34,826 nt of DNA. It comes from an uncultured bacterium (lineage in GTDB: Bacteria > Bacillota_I > Bacilli_A > RF39 > UBA660). Positions 14,543 through 23,929 of the stretch are shown here, piece after piece; positions within the stretch are counted from its first letter, which is position 1; every line of letters starts with the position of its first letter. The translations under genes were made by a program, and so were the position numbers. The notes under the pieces were generated by a model. It made no database searches and was not told the DNA's origin. It saw nothing but the letters and a program-made list of their open reading frames with translations. The stretch is taken from contig CAOJEC010000011.1 of NCBI GenBank assembly GCA_948433885.1, positions 1-34,826 of the forward strand. Direction: 5' to 3'.

Positions 14543-16666
14543 ATGAAAAACAATTTTGATTTGGAAGTAAAAAAGATACTGAAAACAGCTGAAAACGAAA
14601 TGTTCTCGTTGAACCATCCATATGTTGGCAGTGAACACATGCTCTTGGCTATTTTGAAGATGAGTTACCTGAGGGAACTTTTGAAAGAATACTCTCTGAC
14701 ATACGATTCCTTTCGAAATGAACTGATCGCGATCGTCGGTACTTCGCATAAAAAAAGCGAACTGGCATTGTACACACCTCTATTGAAAAGAATAATAAGT
14801 GATGCCATCGACGAGGCGAACGAATCTTCGAATGGCACAGTCAAACCTGAACATTTGCTTATAGGAATGCTCGAAGAAGGTGAGGGTGTTGGAATAAGAA
14901 TTTTGATGAACATGAACATCGATTTAGAAGGAATTTACAACGATCTCATCCACAAAAATTCCAAAAATAAAAAAAACAAGACATCGTTGATTTTGGAAAT
15001 AGGAAAACTTTTGAACACAAAACCAGACGAGCACATATATAAACGTGAAAAAGAAATTTCTACCTTGATCGAAATTCTATTGCGAAAAAACAAGAACAAT
15101 CCTCTATTACTAGGAGAAGCCGGCGTCGGAAAAACGGCCATCGTCGAAGAATTCGCTAGACGCATCGAAAGAGGGGAAGTCCCCGATGCGCTTTCCAACT
15201 ACAAAGTCATCGAACTCGACACGGGCAGTCTCATCTCAGGAACTAGATATCGCGGTGAGTTCGAAGATAGACTAGGCAAGATCATCAAAGAAGTAATCGA
15301 CGAAGGTAACATCGTACTCTTCATCGACGAAATTCATACTTTAGTCAACTGCGGAGGCGCCGAGGGAGCAATAGATGCCGCCAACATACTAAAACCGTAC
15401 ATGGCGCGGGGTTCACTTAAAATAATAGGAGCAACCACCCTCAAAGAATACAAAGACACCATCTACAAAGATAAAGCCCTCGACCGCAGGTTCCAAACGA
15501 TAAATATCGAAGAACCTTCGATCAAAGATACCGAATACATACTAAAAAATATAAGAGAAAACTACGAAAAACATCACAATGTCATCATCTCGGACGAAAA
15601 CATTAAAGACATCATCGCATACTCAGAAAAATACATCTTCAATCGCTACAATCCAGATAAGACAATCGATATTCTAGACTCCGTATGCGCTCATGTTCAA
15701 CTATCTCGTCCGAATAAGAAAAATGCCCTTTCGGAACTCAACAAAAAGAAGGAAAAGTTCTTACATAGCAAAAAGTACAAAGAAGCACTCGAAGTAGAAC
15801 TTTGTATCAAAGACATGACCGAAAATACTAGCAAAATAGAAATAACAAAAAAAGACATTCGCAAAGTCGTCGAATATAGAGCCAACATACCTGTACTTGA
15901 TGTGTGGAGTGAAAACATCATAAAATTAGATCGAGTGATCAAAAGCCACGTATTCGGGCAAGATGCCGCCATCGATTCGGTATGCGAGGCCTTAAAAGAA
16001 AAATATCTAGTCGACAACAGCAAGCCACTTTCCATCCTCCTAGAAGGCCCTTCGGGTACGGGTAAAACTTACCTCGCAAAAGAAGTCGCTAACAACCTCT
16101 TCGGATCGAAACAGTTTCTTCGATTAGACATGAGTGAACTGTCGAATGAGACAGCAGTCAATAGACTTTTAGGCTCTCCTCAAGGATACGTCGGTTATGA
16201 TGACGAATGTCTGCTAACCAAACTCAAAAACCATCCTTACTCTTTGATCCTTTTAGATGAAATAGAAAAATCTTCACCAAAAGTATTGAAAATATTCGAG
16301 GCGATCTTAGAAAACGGTTCCATCGAGACAAACAAAGGTGAAACTCTACATTTCGAAAATGCGACTTTCATCATGACATCGAATACTTATACGAAAGAAA
16401 TCATAGGATTCAATGGAGAAGCTAAAGAAGAAAAAATATCGTCACTAGAAGAATTGAAAAATCGTGTCGAAAGAACGATAACACTCGAAAAAGTCGACGA
16501 ATCATCGGCACGCAAATACATCAAAAGAGAAAGCAAAAATCTCCATCTCACCAAAACTGAAATTGACTCTATCCTAACCAAATCCAATATCAAAGAACGA
16601 GGATTCCGAGGTATTCAAAAAGAATTGAACAAATATAAAATTAGTAAACTATTATCAAAAGTATAG
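14543..16666 (+). CDS. clpC: ClpC-type AAA+ ATPase, compact form
   Basis: A Hsp100 unfoldase expected to feed substrates to ClpP. Order: Clp N-domain repeats (about 1-145, NHPYVGSEHMLLAIL and VKPEHLLIGMLEEGEG); D1 with Walker A GEAGVGKT (191-198), pore loop GTRYRGEF and Walker B LFIDEIHTL; a short ClpC-style middle region with coil (NKKKEKFLHSKKYKEALE); D2 with Walker A GPSGTGKT (502-509), pore loop GYVGYDD, Walker B LILLDEIEK, and an IIGFNGE loop matching the ClpP-docking IGF motif. Sensor-2-like ERGFRGIQKEL ends it. At 707 residues it is about 100 shorter than Bacillus ClpC, mostly in D2 after the IGF loop. No ctsR, mcsA or mcsB is adjacent and no CtsR repeat is seen upstream. Bacillus also has clpC in the same neighbourhood as cysS. 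Confidence 0.85.
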   Translation: MKNNFDLEVKKILKTAENEMFSLNHPYVGSEHMLLAILKMSYLRELLKEYSLTYDSFRNELIAIVGTSHKKSELALYTPLLKRIISDAIDEANESSNGTVKPEHLLIGMLEEGEGVGIRILMNMNIDLEGIYNDLIHKNSKNKKNKTSLILEIGKLLNTKPDEHIYKREKEISTLIEILLRKNKNNPLLLGEAGVGKTAIVEEFARRIERGEVPDALSNYKVIELDTGSLISGTRYRGEFEDRLGKIIKEVIDEGNIVLFIDEIHTLVNCGGAEGAIDAANILKPYMARGSLKIIGATTLKEYKDTIYKDKALDRRFQTINIEEPSIKDTEYILKNIRENYEKHHNVIISDENIKDIIAYSEKYIFNRYNPDKTIDILDSVCAHVQLSRPNKKNALSELNKKKEKFLHSKKYKEALEVELCIKDMTENTSKIEITKKDIRKVVEYRANIPVLDVWSENIIKLDRVIKSHVFGQDAAIDSVCEALKEKYLVDNSKPLSILLEGPSGTGKTYLAKEVANNLFGSKQFLRLDMSELSNETAVNRLLGSPQGYVGYDDECLLTKLKNHPYSLILLDEIEKSSPKVLKIFEAILENGSIETNKGETLHFENATFIMTSNTYTKEIIGFNGEAKEEKISSLEELKNRVERTITLEKVDESSARKYIKRESKNLHLTKTEIDSILTKSNIKERGFRGIQKELNKYKISKLLSKV

Positions 16667-16712
16667 TAAAATACACGTCTTTTGTGGTAAAATCGAGTAG
16701 GAGGGACAAACT

Positions 16713-18116
16713 ATGAAACTATACAACACTTTGAGTCACAAAATCGAGGAATTCATTCCGAACACGCCGGAGGTAGTCAAAATGTACACGTGTGGTCCCA
16801 CCGTCTACCATTTTGCACACATCGGAAATCTACGTACTTACATTGCCGAAGATGTTTTAGAAAAAGCTTTAAAATATACAGGCTACTATGTACAAAGGGC
16901 GATGAATATTACCGACGTCGGTCACTTGACTAGCGACTCCGACTCCGGGACCGATAAGATGGTCGACAGTGCGATCGCCGAACGAAAATCCGTCTTGGAA
17001 ATTGCCGAATTTTATACTGAAGCCTTTTGGAAAGACTGCAAAAGATTGAATATCCGCAAACCGGACGTCGTCTCGAAAGCCACTGATAATATAGATGTCT
17101 ACATAAAGATCATCGAAAAACTTTTGAAAGACGGATTCGCCTACCAATCGAACGGAAACATATACTTCGATATCACTAAACTCGATGATTATTACAAATT
17201 GACGAATCACAAAGCTGACGAAATGGTCACAGGAGTTCGCGATGGAGTAGAAGAAGACACGGGTAAAAGAAATCAAGGAGACTTCGTTCTGTGGTTCACT
17301 AAGAGCAAGTTCCAAGATCAAGAACTAAAATGGGATAGTCCATTTGGCGTAGGTTATCCAGGATGGCACATCGAATGTACGGGAATAAGCATCGAAAATT
17401 TAGGCGAATACCTAGACATTCATTGTGGAGGAGTAGACAATATCTTCCCTCATCATACCAACGAAATTGCCCAATCGGAAAGTTATCTAGGCCATAAATG
17501 GTGTAACTATTGGTTCCATGGTGAACACTTAAACACCAAAAACGCTAAAATGAGTAAAAGCCAAGGAAACATCATCACGGTGAGTACCCTAATAGATGAA
17601 GGTTACAAACCACTTGCTTATAGATACATGTGTCTTAACAGTCACTATAGAAAAATACTAGAATTCACATTCGAATCTCTTAAAGCCAACAATGCAGCTT
17701 ATTTGAAACTTTTAAACCGTATATCCATGATAAAGAGCGAAGGAGATTTTCAAGACTCGGCCTTCAACGATTACAACGAGAAATTTATGAATGCCTTGAA
17801 AGACGATTTGAACACGGCTAATGCGATGACAGTTCTCTTCGATGTCTTGAAAGACGAAAGCCTAACCGGGCTTACAAAACTCGACCTCATAAGATCATTC
17901 GACAAAGTATTGAGCCTCGATTTGATAAGTGAATATCACGAAAAAGAACACCCTCAACACGAAGAAATCATGGCTCTCATTGAAAAACGTGCCGAATTCA
18001 AAAAGCAGCACAAGTTCACTGAAGCCGATGGCATAAGAGGAGAACTCGCCGCTCGTGGAATCGAACTTGTAGACACGAGAGAAGGAACTATATACAAAAT
18101 GACGGAAGTAGATTAA
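16713..18116 (+). CDS. cysS: Cysteinyl-tRNA synthetase
   Basis: Charges tRNA-Cys in the cytoplasm. Class I motifs are plain: TCGPTVYHFAHIGNLR (HIGH at 36-39, with the first zinc Cys in TCGPT) and KMSKS at 279-283. The zinc-site segment GWHIECTGIS and the CGGVDNIFPHH motif are also present. Length 467 is normal. SD GTAGGAGGG is strong. It follows the clpC-like gene by 46 bases, too short a gap for a T-box. Codon usage is typical of the core, with many GTC/ATC/TTC codons before GAN. Confidence 0.97.
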   Translation: MKLYNTLSHKIEEFIPNTPEVVKMYTCGPTVYHFAHIGNLRTYIAEDVLEKALKYTGYYVQRAMNITDVGHLTSDSDSGTDKMVDSAIAERKSVLEIAEFYTEAFWKDCKRLNIRKPDVVSKATDNIDVYIKIIEKLLKDGFAYQSNGNIYFDITKLDDYYKLTNHKADEMVTGVRDGVEEDTGKRNQGDFVLWFTKSKFQDQELKWDSPFGVGYPGWHIECTGISIENLGEYLDIHCGGVDNIFPHHTNEIAQSESYLGHKWCNYWFHGEHLNTKNAKMSKSQGNIITVSTLIDEGYKPLAYRYMCLNSHYRKILEFTFESLKANNAAYLKLLNRISMIKSEGDFQDSAFNDYNEKFMNALKDDLNTANAMTVLFDVLKDESLTGLTKLDLIRSFDKVLSLDLISEYHEKEHPQHEEIMALIEKRAEFKKQHKFTEADGIRGELAARGIELVDTREGTIYKMTEVD

Positions 18117-18131
18117 AAACTCTACTTTTTT
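18107..18131 (+). terminator. Short terminator overlapping the cysS stop
   Basis: AGTAGA / TCTACT 6-base stem with an 8-base loop, then a T run. Weak stem, so partial read-through into the next gene is likely. Confidence 0.45.
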
Positions 18132-18150
18132 CATTTGAGAAAGGAACGAC

Positions 18151-18669
18151 ATGAAAACGAAAAAAATTCTTTTAGGTACTTTACTTGTATTGATCTTAAG
18201 CGCACTTTACCACGACATCTACGAACTATTTCCAAACACGATAACCTCGTTTTTCTTTCCGATCGATGAATCCATATGGGAACACAACAAGATGATTTTA
18301 CTTGCCTTCATAACTTGGGCTATTTTGGAAAAAATCTCGATGAAATCATCGAAAAATTCTTTGTTCAAAAATTTGGTCGCCTGCGTCACAACGATCATTC
18401 TCGTTTTGACAATATTTACACCAGTATTCCTTTTTCTTTTGAATAAAAATGACAACTTATTTGTGACTCTCACGATTTACACCATCTCTATTGTGATCGG
18501 CTTCACTTTGAGCGAAAAGATAGATCTTGCCGATTGTCCAAAACTAGAATTTCTCTCATCGATCGGCTTCGCTTTATTAGTTGTAACTTTTGCCATCATG
18601 ACTTATTATCATCCGAACAATATCTTGTTCGAAGATTATACAAAAATATCCAATCGACAAACACGCTAG
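18151..18669 (+). CDS. DUF6512-like integral membrane protein
   Basis: A 172-residue hydrophobic protein with about five helices. The segment LYHDIYELFPNTITSFFFPIDESIWEHNKM fits the DUF6512 pattern of a helix followed by P(V/I)(N/D)ESxWEH, probably a functional site at the membrane face. Function unknown. SD GAAAGGA precedes the ATG by about 8 bases. It may be read with cysS through the weak terminator. Confidence 0.65.
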   Translation: MKTKKILLGTLLVLILSALYHDIYELFPNTITSFFFPIDESIWEHNKMILLAFITWAILEKISMKSSKNSLFKNLVACVTTIILVLTIFTPVFLFLLNKNDNLFVTLTIYTISIVIGFTLSEKIDLADCPKLEFLSSIGFALLVVTFAIMTYYHPNNILFEDYTKISNRQTR

Positions 18670-18750
18670 ATTGGCCTGTAGAAGTGCATTTTTCTTGCAT
18701 TTTTGACCTTTTTATAGTATCCTTTAGTGATGGAAAGAAGTGACAAACTT

Positions 18751-20553
18751 ATGGATAAAATTATAAATATCGCGGTCGTCGCCCACGTCGATGCCGGAAA
18801 AAGTACACTAGTAGATGCTCTTTTAAACCAAAATGGAGTCTTTCGCGACAATGAAGAAGTAAAAGACTGCGTGATGGATTCGAACGATATCGAAAGAGAA
18901 CGTGGAATAACCATATATTCGAAAAATTGCTCTATAAAATATAAGGATTATAAAATCAATATAGTAGATACACCAGGACACGCCGATTTCTCATCGGAAG
19001 TAGAACGTGTCATCAGAACTGTAGATACCGTCATCTTGATAGTAGATGCCGCCGAAGGACCGATGCCTCAAACTAGATTCGTGCTAAAGAAAGCCCTCGA
19101 ACAAAATTTGAGACCTATACTTTTCATAAACAAAATAGATAAAAAGGACGCTCGTCCTGAAGCTGTAGTCGACATGACATTCGATCTATTCTGTGAATTG
19201 GGTGCATCCGATGAACAATTGGAATTTCCTATCGTCTATGGTACGGCGAGAGACGGAATTGCAAAACTTTCTATGGACGAAAATTCCGATTCTATCGCTC
19301 CACTTTTAGAGACAGTTTTGAACCAATGCGAACCGTACGTAGGAAGCGAATCCGATTCCTTACAATTGCAAATCTCTAACCTCGATTACGACGATTACAT
19401 CGGAAGATTAGGAGTAGGCCGCATCACAAAAGGAAAAATAAAAAGTGGTGAAACTGTGACTCTCGTCAAAAACGATGGAGAAGTCACCAACTTCCGAGTA
19501 TCTAAACTCTTCGTCGAAGAAGGAATCAAAAGAGTCGAAAAGAAAGAAGCATACTATGGAGATATCGTCACTTTGGCAGGTTGTGCTCATATTTCGATAG
19601 GAGATACCATTTGTGAAAATGGAAAATCGGAACCGTTGCCACCTATAGAAATAGAACGACCTACATTAAGTATGAATTTCCTCGTCAATTCGGGACCTTT
19701 TGCTGGAGACAGTGGTAAATTTTTGACGACGAGACATATAAGGGAAAGATTAGAACGCGAACTCGAAACCAACGTTGGACTCGAAGTAGAAGAACTTTCC
19801 GGATCGGACGGCTTCAAAGTAAGTGGACGTGGAGAACTACATTTGTCTATTTTACTAGAAAACATGAGACGAGAAGGTTACGAACTATGTGTCAGCAAAC
19901 CTCAAGTTTTGATCGAAGATAGAGCCGACGGCAAATACGAACCATTCGAAACGGTAATCGTCAACTGTCCAAATGACTATGCAAGTACAGTAATCTCAGA
20001 CCTTCAAGAGAGAAAAGGATTATTGCTCCTCATGAACTCAGATTCCGACAACTTTACACATATGGAATTTTCTGCTCCGACACGTGGATTGATAGGGTAT
20101 AGAAGTGCATTTATTACGAATACTAAAGGTGAAGGTACTATGATACGCAGTTTCGATGAGTATAAACCTTACGCCGGAAGTATGACGACACGTAAAAATG
20201 GTGTCTTAGTTAGTATGGAAACTGGAAAAACTCTCGGTTACTCATTGTTTAATTTGCAAGAACGTGGTACACTTATAGTAGGACCGCAGACGGATGTATA
20301 CATTGGAATGATAATCGGTATTCATAACCGTGATAATGACCTCAATGTAAATCCATGCAAAAATAAAGAAATGTCCAACACGAGAAGCAAATCTGCCGAT
20401 GACGCAATTGCTTTAGTAACACCACGTACATTCAGTTTAGAAGAAGCACTCGAATTTATCGAAGATGACGAATACGTAGAAGTTACTCCAGCAGCCATCC
20501 GAATCAGAAAGGCGATTCTCGATCCTAAAGACAGGTATAGAGTTACCAAATAA
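18751..20553 (+). CDS. bipA: Ribosome-associated GTPase TypA/BipA
   Basis: A translational GTPase that acts in ribosome assembly and stress or cold adaptation. Motifs: P-loop [22 protein letters not shown] and NKIDK in the G domain; then EF-G-like domains II, III and V with the BipA-specific C-terminal domain ([52 protein letters not shown]). 600 residues, normal. ATG 18751 matches the family N-terminus and has a GAAAGAAG SD; upstream in-frame GTG 18727 and ATG 18730 would add 7-8 residues across the SD. A TTGCAT/17/TATCCT promoter-like pair lies at about 18695-18723. Confidence 0.96.
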   Translation: MDKIINIAVVAHVDAGKSTLVDALLNQNGVFRDNEEVKDCVMDSNDIERERGITIYSKNCSIKYKDYKINIVDTPGHADFSSEVERVIRTVDTVILIVDAAEGPMPQTRFVLKKALEQNLRPILFINKIDKKDARPEAVVDMTFDLFCELGASDEQLEFPIVYGTARDGIAKLSMDENSDSIAPLLETVLNQCEPYVGSESDSLQLQISNLDYDDYIGRLGVGRITKGKIKSGETVTLVKNDGEVTNFRVSKLFVEEGIKRVEKKEAYYGDIVTLAGCAHISIGDTICENGKSEPLPPIEIERPTLSMNFLVNSGPFAGDSGKFLTTRHIRERLERELETNVGLEVEELSGSDGFKVSGRGELHLSILLENMRREGYELCVSKPQVLIEDRADGKYEPFETVIVNCPNDYASTVISDLQERKGLLLLMNSDSDNFTHMEFSAPTRGLIGYRSAFITNTKGEGTMIRSFDEYKPYAGSMTTRKNGVLVSMETGKTLGYSLFNLQERGTLIVGPQTDVYIGMIIGIHNRDNDLNVNPCKNKEMSNTRSKSADDAIALVTPRTFSLEEALEFIEDDEYVEVTPAAIRIRKAILDPKDRYRVTK

Positions 20554-20575
20554 TAAAAGAAAGAGGAGTTAATTT

Positions 20576-21397
20576 ATGGAACGTACCCCTAGCAGCATTC
20601 AAAAAGAAGAATTTAGAAAGACACTCAAATCGACATTGGATGGATTCCTACAAGAAAATCCCAGTAACATCAAAAAACTAGCCGAACATTTAGATATTTC
20701 TGAACAAGAAATACAATATGCTAGTGATAATTATACATTTGTCGATTTGATCACATTTTCTCAAATAGGAACCGCAATAGAAACATTGCGAAAAAAAATG
20801 GAGACAAACATACAGGATCAAATGAAATCAGCTAGAGAAAAACGCAACCAAGAAAATGCCCAATTAGTTAGATCTATCCGAGACAAAATAATGAATTATC
20901 TTCAAATGTTCCCTGACGAAGGATTGGAAAAATTGGCTGCTAAATGTAGTAAAACCCAAGAAGAAGTATTGAACATCTTAGGGAATACAAAAATAAAGGG
21001 ATTAGAATTGTTACAATTGAACAATGCTCTTGAAGAAATAATGAACAATGTAAAATCTACAACTTTCGGTCCAAACGAACCTTCAACGGCAGGTAGTGCC
21101 GTACCCTTCGAAGATGATGCTGAAGCCAATTTCACGACAACCCCACAGCCACAAATAATAGAAGATGCTGAAGGTTACGAAGATCCGACTACGATGCTCG
21201 AAACTATCAAAGAATATACTAAAGATAACAAAACCGCCATATTTACTATCGAACAGTTTAGTCGTCTAACTACTGAAGAAATTGTAAATATCATAAATGG
21301 TCAAACGATTAAAATGAGCGATTTAAACACAATATATGGGGTTGTAGCCACATGCATCATGGCCGAACGCGATGTCAAGGCGTATAATGCAAAATAG
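20576..21397 (+). CDS. Unknown protein with three HTH-like modules
   Basis: A 273-residue soluble protein, begun 22 bases after bipA behind AAGAGGAG, so probably cotranscribed with it. Three roughly 50-residue modules share one pattern (LA..L.(I/T)..E(I/V)..I(L/I)...T.I...(D/E)L): about 23-75 (IKKLAEHLDISEQEIQYASD), about 104-155 (LEKLAAKCSKTQEEVLNILG) and about 222-265 (IEQFSRLTTEEIVNIING). This resembles degenerate XRE-type helix-turn-helix folds. A Lys/Gln-rich coil (80-100) and an acidic, Thr/Pro linker (165-210) separate them. It may bind DNA or RNA, or the modules may be protein-protein units; no family name is recognised. Confidence 0.6.
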   Translation: MERTPSSIQKEEFRKTLKSTLDGFLQENPSNIKKLAEHLDISEQEIQYASDNYTFVDLITFSQIGTAIETLRKKMETNIQDQMKSAREKRNQENAQLVRSIRDKIMNYLQMFPDEGLEKLAAKCSKTQEEVLNILGNTKIKGLELLQLNNALEEIMNNVKSTTFGPNEPSTAGSAVPFEDDAEANFTTTPQPQIIEDAEGYEDPTTMLETIKEYTKDNKTAIFTIEQFSRLTTEEIVNIINGQTIKMSDLNTIYGVVATCIMAERDVKAYNAK

Positions 21398-21420
21398 AAC
21401 GAATGTGTTCTATTTTTTTT
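21393..21420. terminator. Bidirectional terminator between convergent genes
   Basis: AATAGAAC / GTTCTATT stem, 6-base loop, eight T on the plus side; on the minus strand a shorter T run follows. It overlaps the stop of the minus-strand ytqA. Confidence 0.8.
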
Positions 21421-22312
21421 GTCCTTGTTTTATATTGTGATCTCTCAAAAACATTTCGATGTAATTCAAATTCTTAAATTTACCAACTAGCCATTTTGGC
21501 TCTATAAGTTTTTTATTGTCAGGCCCGCTCAATAATCTATGGACGACGACCGCTTTATCCAACATTTCTAATTGTTTTCCTAAAATACGAACATACTCTT
21601 CCTGAGACAATAAAGTAAAATGTTCGCGATCATACAACTCGGCCAACGCTGTTCCTTCTTCGATAAACAACATATGAAACTTTATTCCTTGTACATTTAA
21701 ACTGTTTACATATTTGATAGTCTCGATCATCATCTCTTCGGTCTCGTAAGGCAATCCATTTATCACGTGAACTACGACGTCGATTTTCCGACGCCTCAAT
21801 TCCCGAACACAAGAAGTAAATTCATCGACTGTATGTCCCCGATTTAAAAATTTGAGTGTTTCATCGAAAGATGACTGCAGACCTAATTCTATAGAAAGAT
21901 AAGTTTTTTGATTGATTTCTTCTAACAAATCGTATATTTCTCCAGTAAAAGCGTCACATCTCGTCGATATACATAATCCCACTACCTCGTCAAAGTCCAA
22001 TAGTTCCTCGTATATCTTTCTCAATTCTTTCACATCTGCATAAGTGTTAGTATTCGCTTCCAAAAAAGGTATGAATTTAGCATTGGGCCACTTTTTATAA
22101 AGAGTATCTTTTACTTGCATAAATTGCTCTTTCAAAGAAAGATCTTTATCCCCGATACCGATGCTGCCATTACAAAATATGCAACCACCGAACCCTTTAG
22201 ATCCATCCTTGTTTGGACAATCAAACCCAGCATCGAGACTGACTTTGCACACCTTAAAACCAAATTTTTTTTTGTAAAATTCATCTAAACTTTTATAGTT
22301 TTTTTCTTTCAT
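21410..22312 (-). CDS. ytqA: Radical SAM protein of the YtqA/YhcC (TIGR01212) family
   Basis: A 300-residue radical SAM enzyme. The iron-sulfur motif is the variant C32-x11-C44-x2-C47 inside DAGFDCPNKDGSKGFGGCIF, diagnostic for this family. Further family segments: LSIELGLQSSFDETLKFLNRGHT, VHVINGLPYETEEMM and GIKFHMLFIEEGTAL. Bacillus ytqA lies next to a tRNA wobble-uridine methyltransferase gene and has been linked to tRNA modification; here it stands alone. SD AAGTGATG; the start at 22312 gives the usual N-terminus. Its promoter region is shared, back to back, with the gene at 22408. Confidence 0.88.
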   Translation of the reverse strand: MKEKNYKSLDEFYKKKFGFKVCKVSLDAGFDCPNKDGSKGFGGCIFCNGSIGIGDKDLSLKEQFMQVKDTLYKKWPNAKFIPFLEANTNTYADVKELRKIYEELLDFDEVVGLCISTRCDAFTGEIYDLLEEINQKTYLSIELGLQSSFDETLKFLNRGHTVDEFTSCVRELRRRKIDVVVHVINGLPYETEEMMIETIKYVNSLNVQGIKFHMLFIEEGTALAELYDREHFTLLSQEEYVRILGKQLEMLDKAVVVHRLLSGPDNKKLIEPKWLVGKFKNLNYIEMFLRDHNIKQGQKK

Positions 22313-22355
22313 AATTCATCACTTAGACAATTTTATCATATAATTTAAAAAAATA

Positions 22356-22384
22356 TTTACAATATTTGAAAATGTTATTATAAT
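22356..22384 (+). promoter_or_regulatory. Sigma-A-type promoter in the divergent region
   Basis: TTTACA, 17-base spacer, TATAAT, 23 bases before the ATG at 22408. On the minus strand TTGTAA, 16 bases, TATGAT overlaps it and could serve ytqA, so the two may interfere. Confidence 0.6.
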
Positions 22385-22407
22385 ATTTTTGGAAGAAGGA
22401 GAAGTTT

Positions 22408-23418
22408 ATGAACAACACAGAGATTTTTGAGAAGAAAATGAAAGCCGGAAAAGGCAAACTAATCGTTGGATTAATTCTGATCGTAGTCTGCCTTTTCAAT
22501 GAACTAAGTTTCTATATGGTCATGAAAGGAATCAAAGATGATCCTGTGGCTTTCGAAGATGTAGAAAAAGTAGGGGAGTATACATGTGTCGATGCTATAT
22601 CGGTTTCTGATGGATTTGCCGATTATGGAACAGACACATCTACATCATATTCAGCGTACTACATCTTAGATGAAGACAATTTCTATATTGCCGGTATGAA
22701 CAAAAGCAAATTTAAAGAATTTGATGCCCTCATCGATTATTACACAGAAGGTGAAGAAGACGACGAAATGCCAGATCCAGTACCTGTATGTGGAATAACC
22801 GAAACTGTTCCTACAAACTTGAGAAAATATGGCGTAGAATATTACAACAAATTGTTCCCAGAAAACAAAATAACTTATGCCGATTTTGATGCTAATTTCA
22901 AATATTTCATCAATACGAATAGAGGTCCGGAGGAAGATTTCGCGATCAGTTCTATGGTAGCAGGCATTTTCCTATTAGCGGGAGCCATAGTTTTGGGATT
23001 GTATTTTAGAGATGTTCACAAAACTAAAAAAACTCTCACCAAATATGCTAATGAGATGGACAAAATTAAAATGGAAGTAGGTTCGCCTGAAACTATATAC
23101 GAGCCAAAAGCTAGAATATTCATCACTAATGAGAGAATCATCAATGTAGCAAACGGATTGGAAATTTACGAATTCAAAGATATAGTATGGATCTATCCTC
23201 ATGAATTGAGACAAAATGGTTATACTACTCAACGCTCTATCTACATCGTCACAAGCGATACGAAAGCACACCTCGTCGCAAACATCAACACCAGCAAAAA
23301 GAACAACTTGATGTTCGACGAAATCTACGAATCTTTACTTTTGAGAATGCCAGACGCATTACATGGCTACACACAAGAAAACAAGAATAAAATTAAAGAA
23401 ATGTCCAAGAAGAAATGA
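22408..23418 (+). CDS. Two-helix membrane protein of unknown function, DUF6709-like C-terminus
   Basis: A 336-residue protein with helices at about 18-38 and 183-204, an extracytoplasmic domain of about 145 acidic residues between them, and a cytoplasmic C-terminal domain. That domain contains RIFITNERIINVANGLEIYE and FKDIVWIYPHE, followed by YIVTSDTKAHLV, resembling the membrane-protein families (DUF6709 type) in which a PH-like domain follows two helices. SD AGAAGGAGAAG is strong. Function unknown, possibly envelope sensing. Confidence 0.55.
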   Translation: MNNTEIFEKKMKAGKGKLIVGLILIVVCLFNELSFYMVMKGIKDDPVAFEDVEKVGEYTCVDAISVSDGFADYGTDTSTSYSAYYILDEDNFYIAGMNKSKFKEFDALIDYYTEGEEDDEMPDPVPVCGITETVPTNLRKYGVEYYNKLFPENKITYADFDANFKYFINTNRGPEEDFAISSMVAGIFLLAGAIVLGLYFRDVHKTKKTLTKYANEMDKIKMEVGSPETIYEPKARIFITNERIINVANGLEIYEFKDIVWIYPHELRQNGYTTQRSIYIVTSDTKAHLVANINTSKKNNLMFDEIYESLLLRMPDALHGYTQENKNKIKEMSKKK

Positions 23419-23454
23419 TCTTTGTAAAATATATGTAAAAAATTGTCCCATTAG

Positions 23455-23483
23455 TTGAAATCGAAGCAGTATTCTTGTATGAT
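23455..23483 (+). promoter_or_regulatory. Promoter of rpoZ
   Basis: TTGAAA, 17-base spacer, TATGAT, 24 bases before the ATG at 23508. Confidence 0.6.
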
Positions 23484-23507
23484 TAAGATACTGGAGAGTG
23501 ATTAAAA

Positions 23508-23717
23508 ATGATTTATCCTTCGATAGACAAACTCCTGAATGTAGTTCATTCTAAGTACGAACTCGTGCATGTTATTTCTCAAAGAAGTAAGCAAATGCAC
23601 GAATATGACAATTACCAAATGAACGAGAAGGACTACAAAAGTTCTAAAAACATCGGACGTGCAATGGAAGAACTCGAAAAGGGATTGATTAAAGTTACAA
23701 ATAATACAAATGATTAA
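23508..23717 (+). CDS. rpoZ: RNA polymerase omega subunit
   Basis: A 69-residue protein: MIYPSIDKLLNVVHSKYELV, then RSKQM and KSSKNIGRAMEELEKGLIK match Gram-positive omega, which helps beta-prime fold and RNA polymerase assemble. Length is normal for Bacillota. SD GGAGAGTG. It is not next to gmk, its usual neighbour, and has its own promoter. Confidence 0.85.
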   Translation: MIYPSIDKLLNVVHSKYELVHVISQRSKQMHEYDNYQMNEKDYKSSKNIGRAMEELEKGLIKVTNNTND

Positions 23718-23765
23718 AAAAAACTTGATTATATCTACCGATTATGGTAGAATAATCAGTGTTCT

Positions 23766-23842
23766 GGGGGACTAGCTCAGTTGGCTAGAGCATCTGCCCT
23801 GCACGCAGAGGGTCGCGGGTTCGAGTCCCACGTCCTCCACCA
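23766..23842 (+). tRNA. tRNA-Ala (anticodon TGC)
   Basis: Cloverleaf with acceptor GGGGGAC/GTCCTCC, including the G3-U70 pair that defines alanine tRNAs, a D arm GCTC..GAGC, anticodon stem TCTGC/GCAGA with loop CCTGCAC (anticodon TGC), T loop TTCGAGT, discriminator A and an encoded CCA. Two oddities: C instead of the near-universal U at position 33, and a C50-A64 mismatch in the T stem. A terminator follows. Confidence 0.95.
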
Positions 23843-23854
23843 ATATAGAACATA

Positions 23855-23877
23855 AAGTCCTCAATGAGGGCTTTTTT
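23855..23877 (+). terminator. Terminator after tRNA-Ala
   Basis: AAGTCCTC / GAGGGCTT stem (one G-T wobble), AAT loop, then six T. Confidence 0.75.
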
Positions 23878-23929
23878 CTTTAAATGCTGTGCGAAAGTAC
23901 AACGGCTCATATGCGAAAGGAAGACAATT

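Noticed and set aside
16667-16712. T-box before cysS
   Set aside because: The gap is only 46 bases, with no room for a specifier loop or antiterminator.
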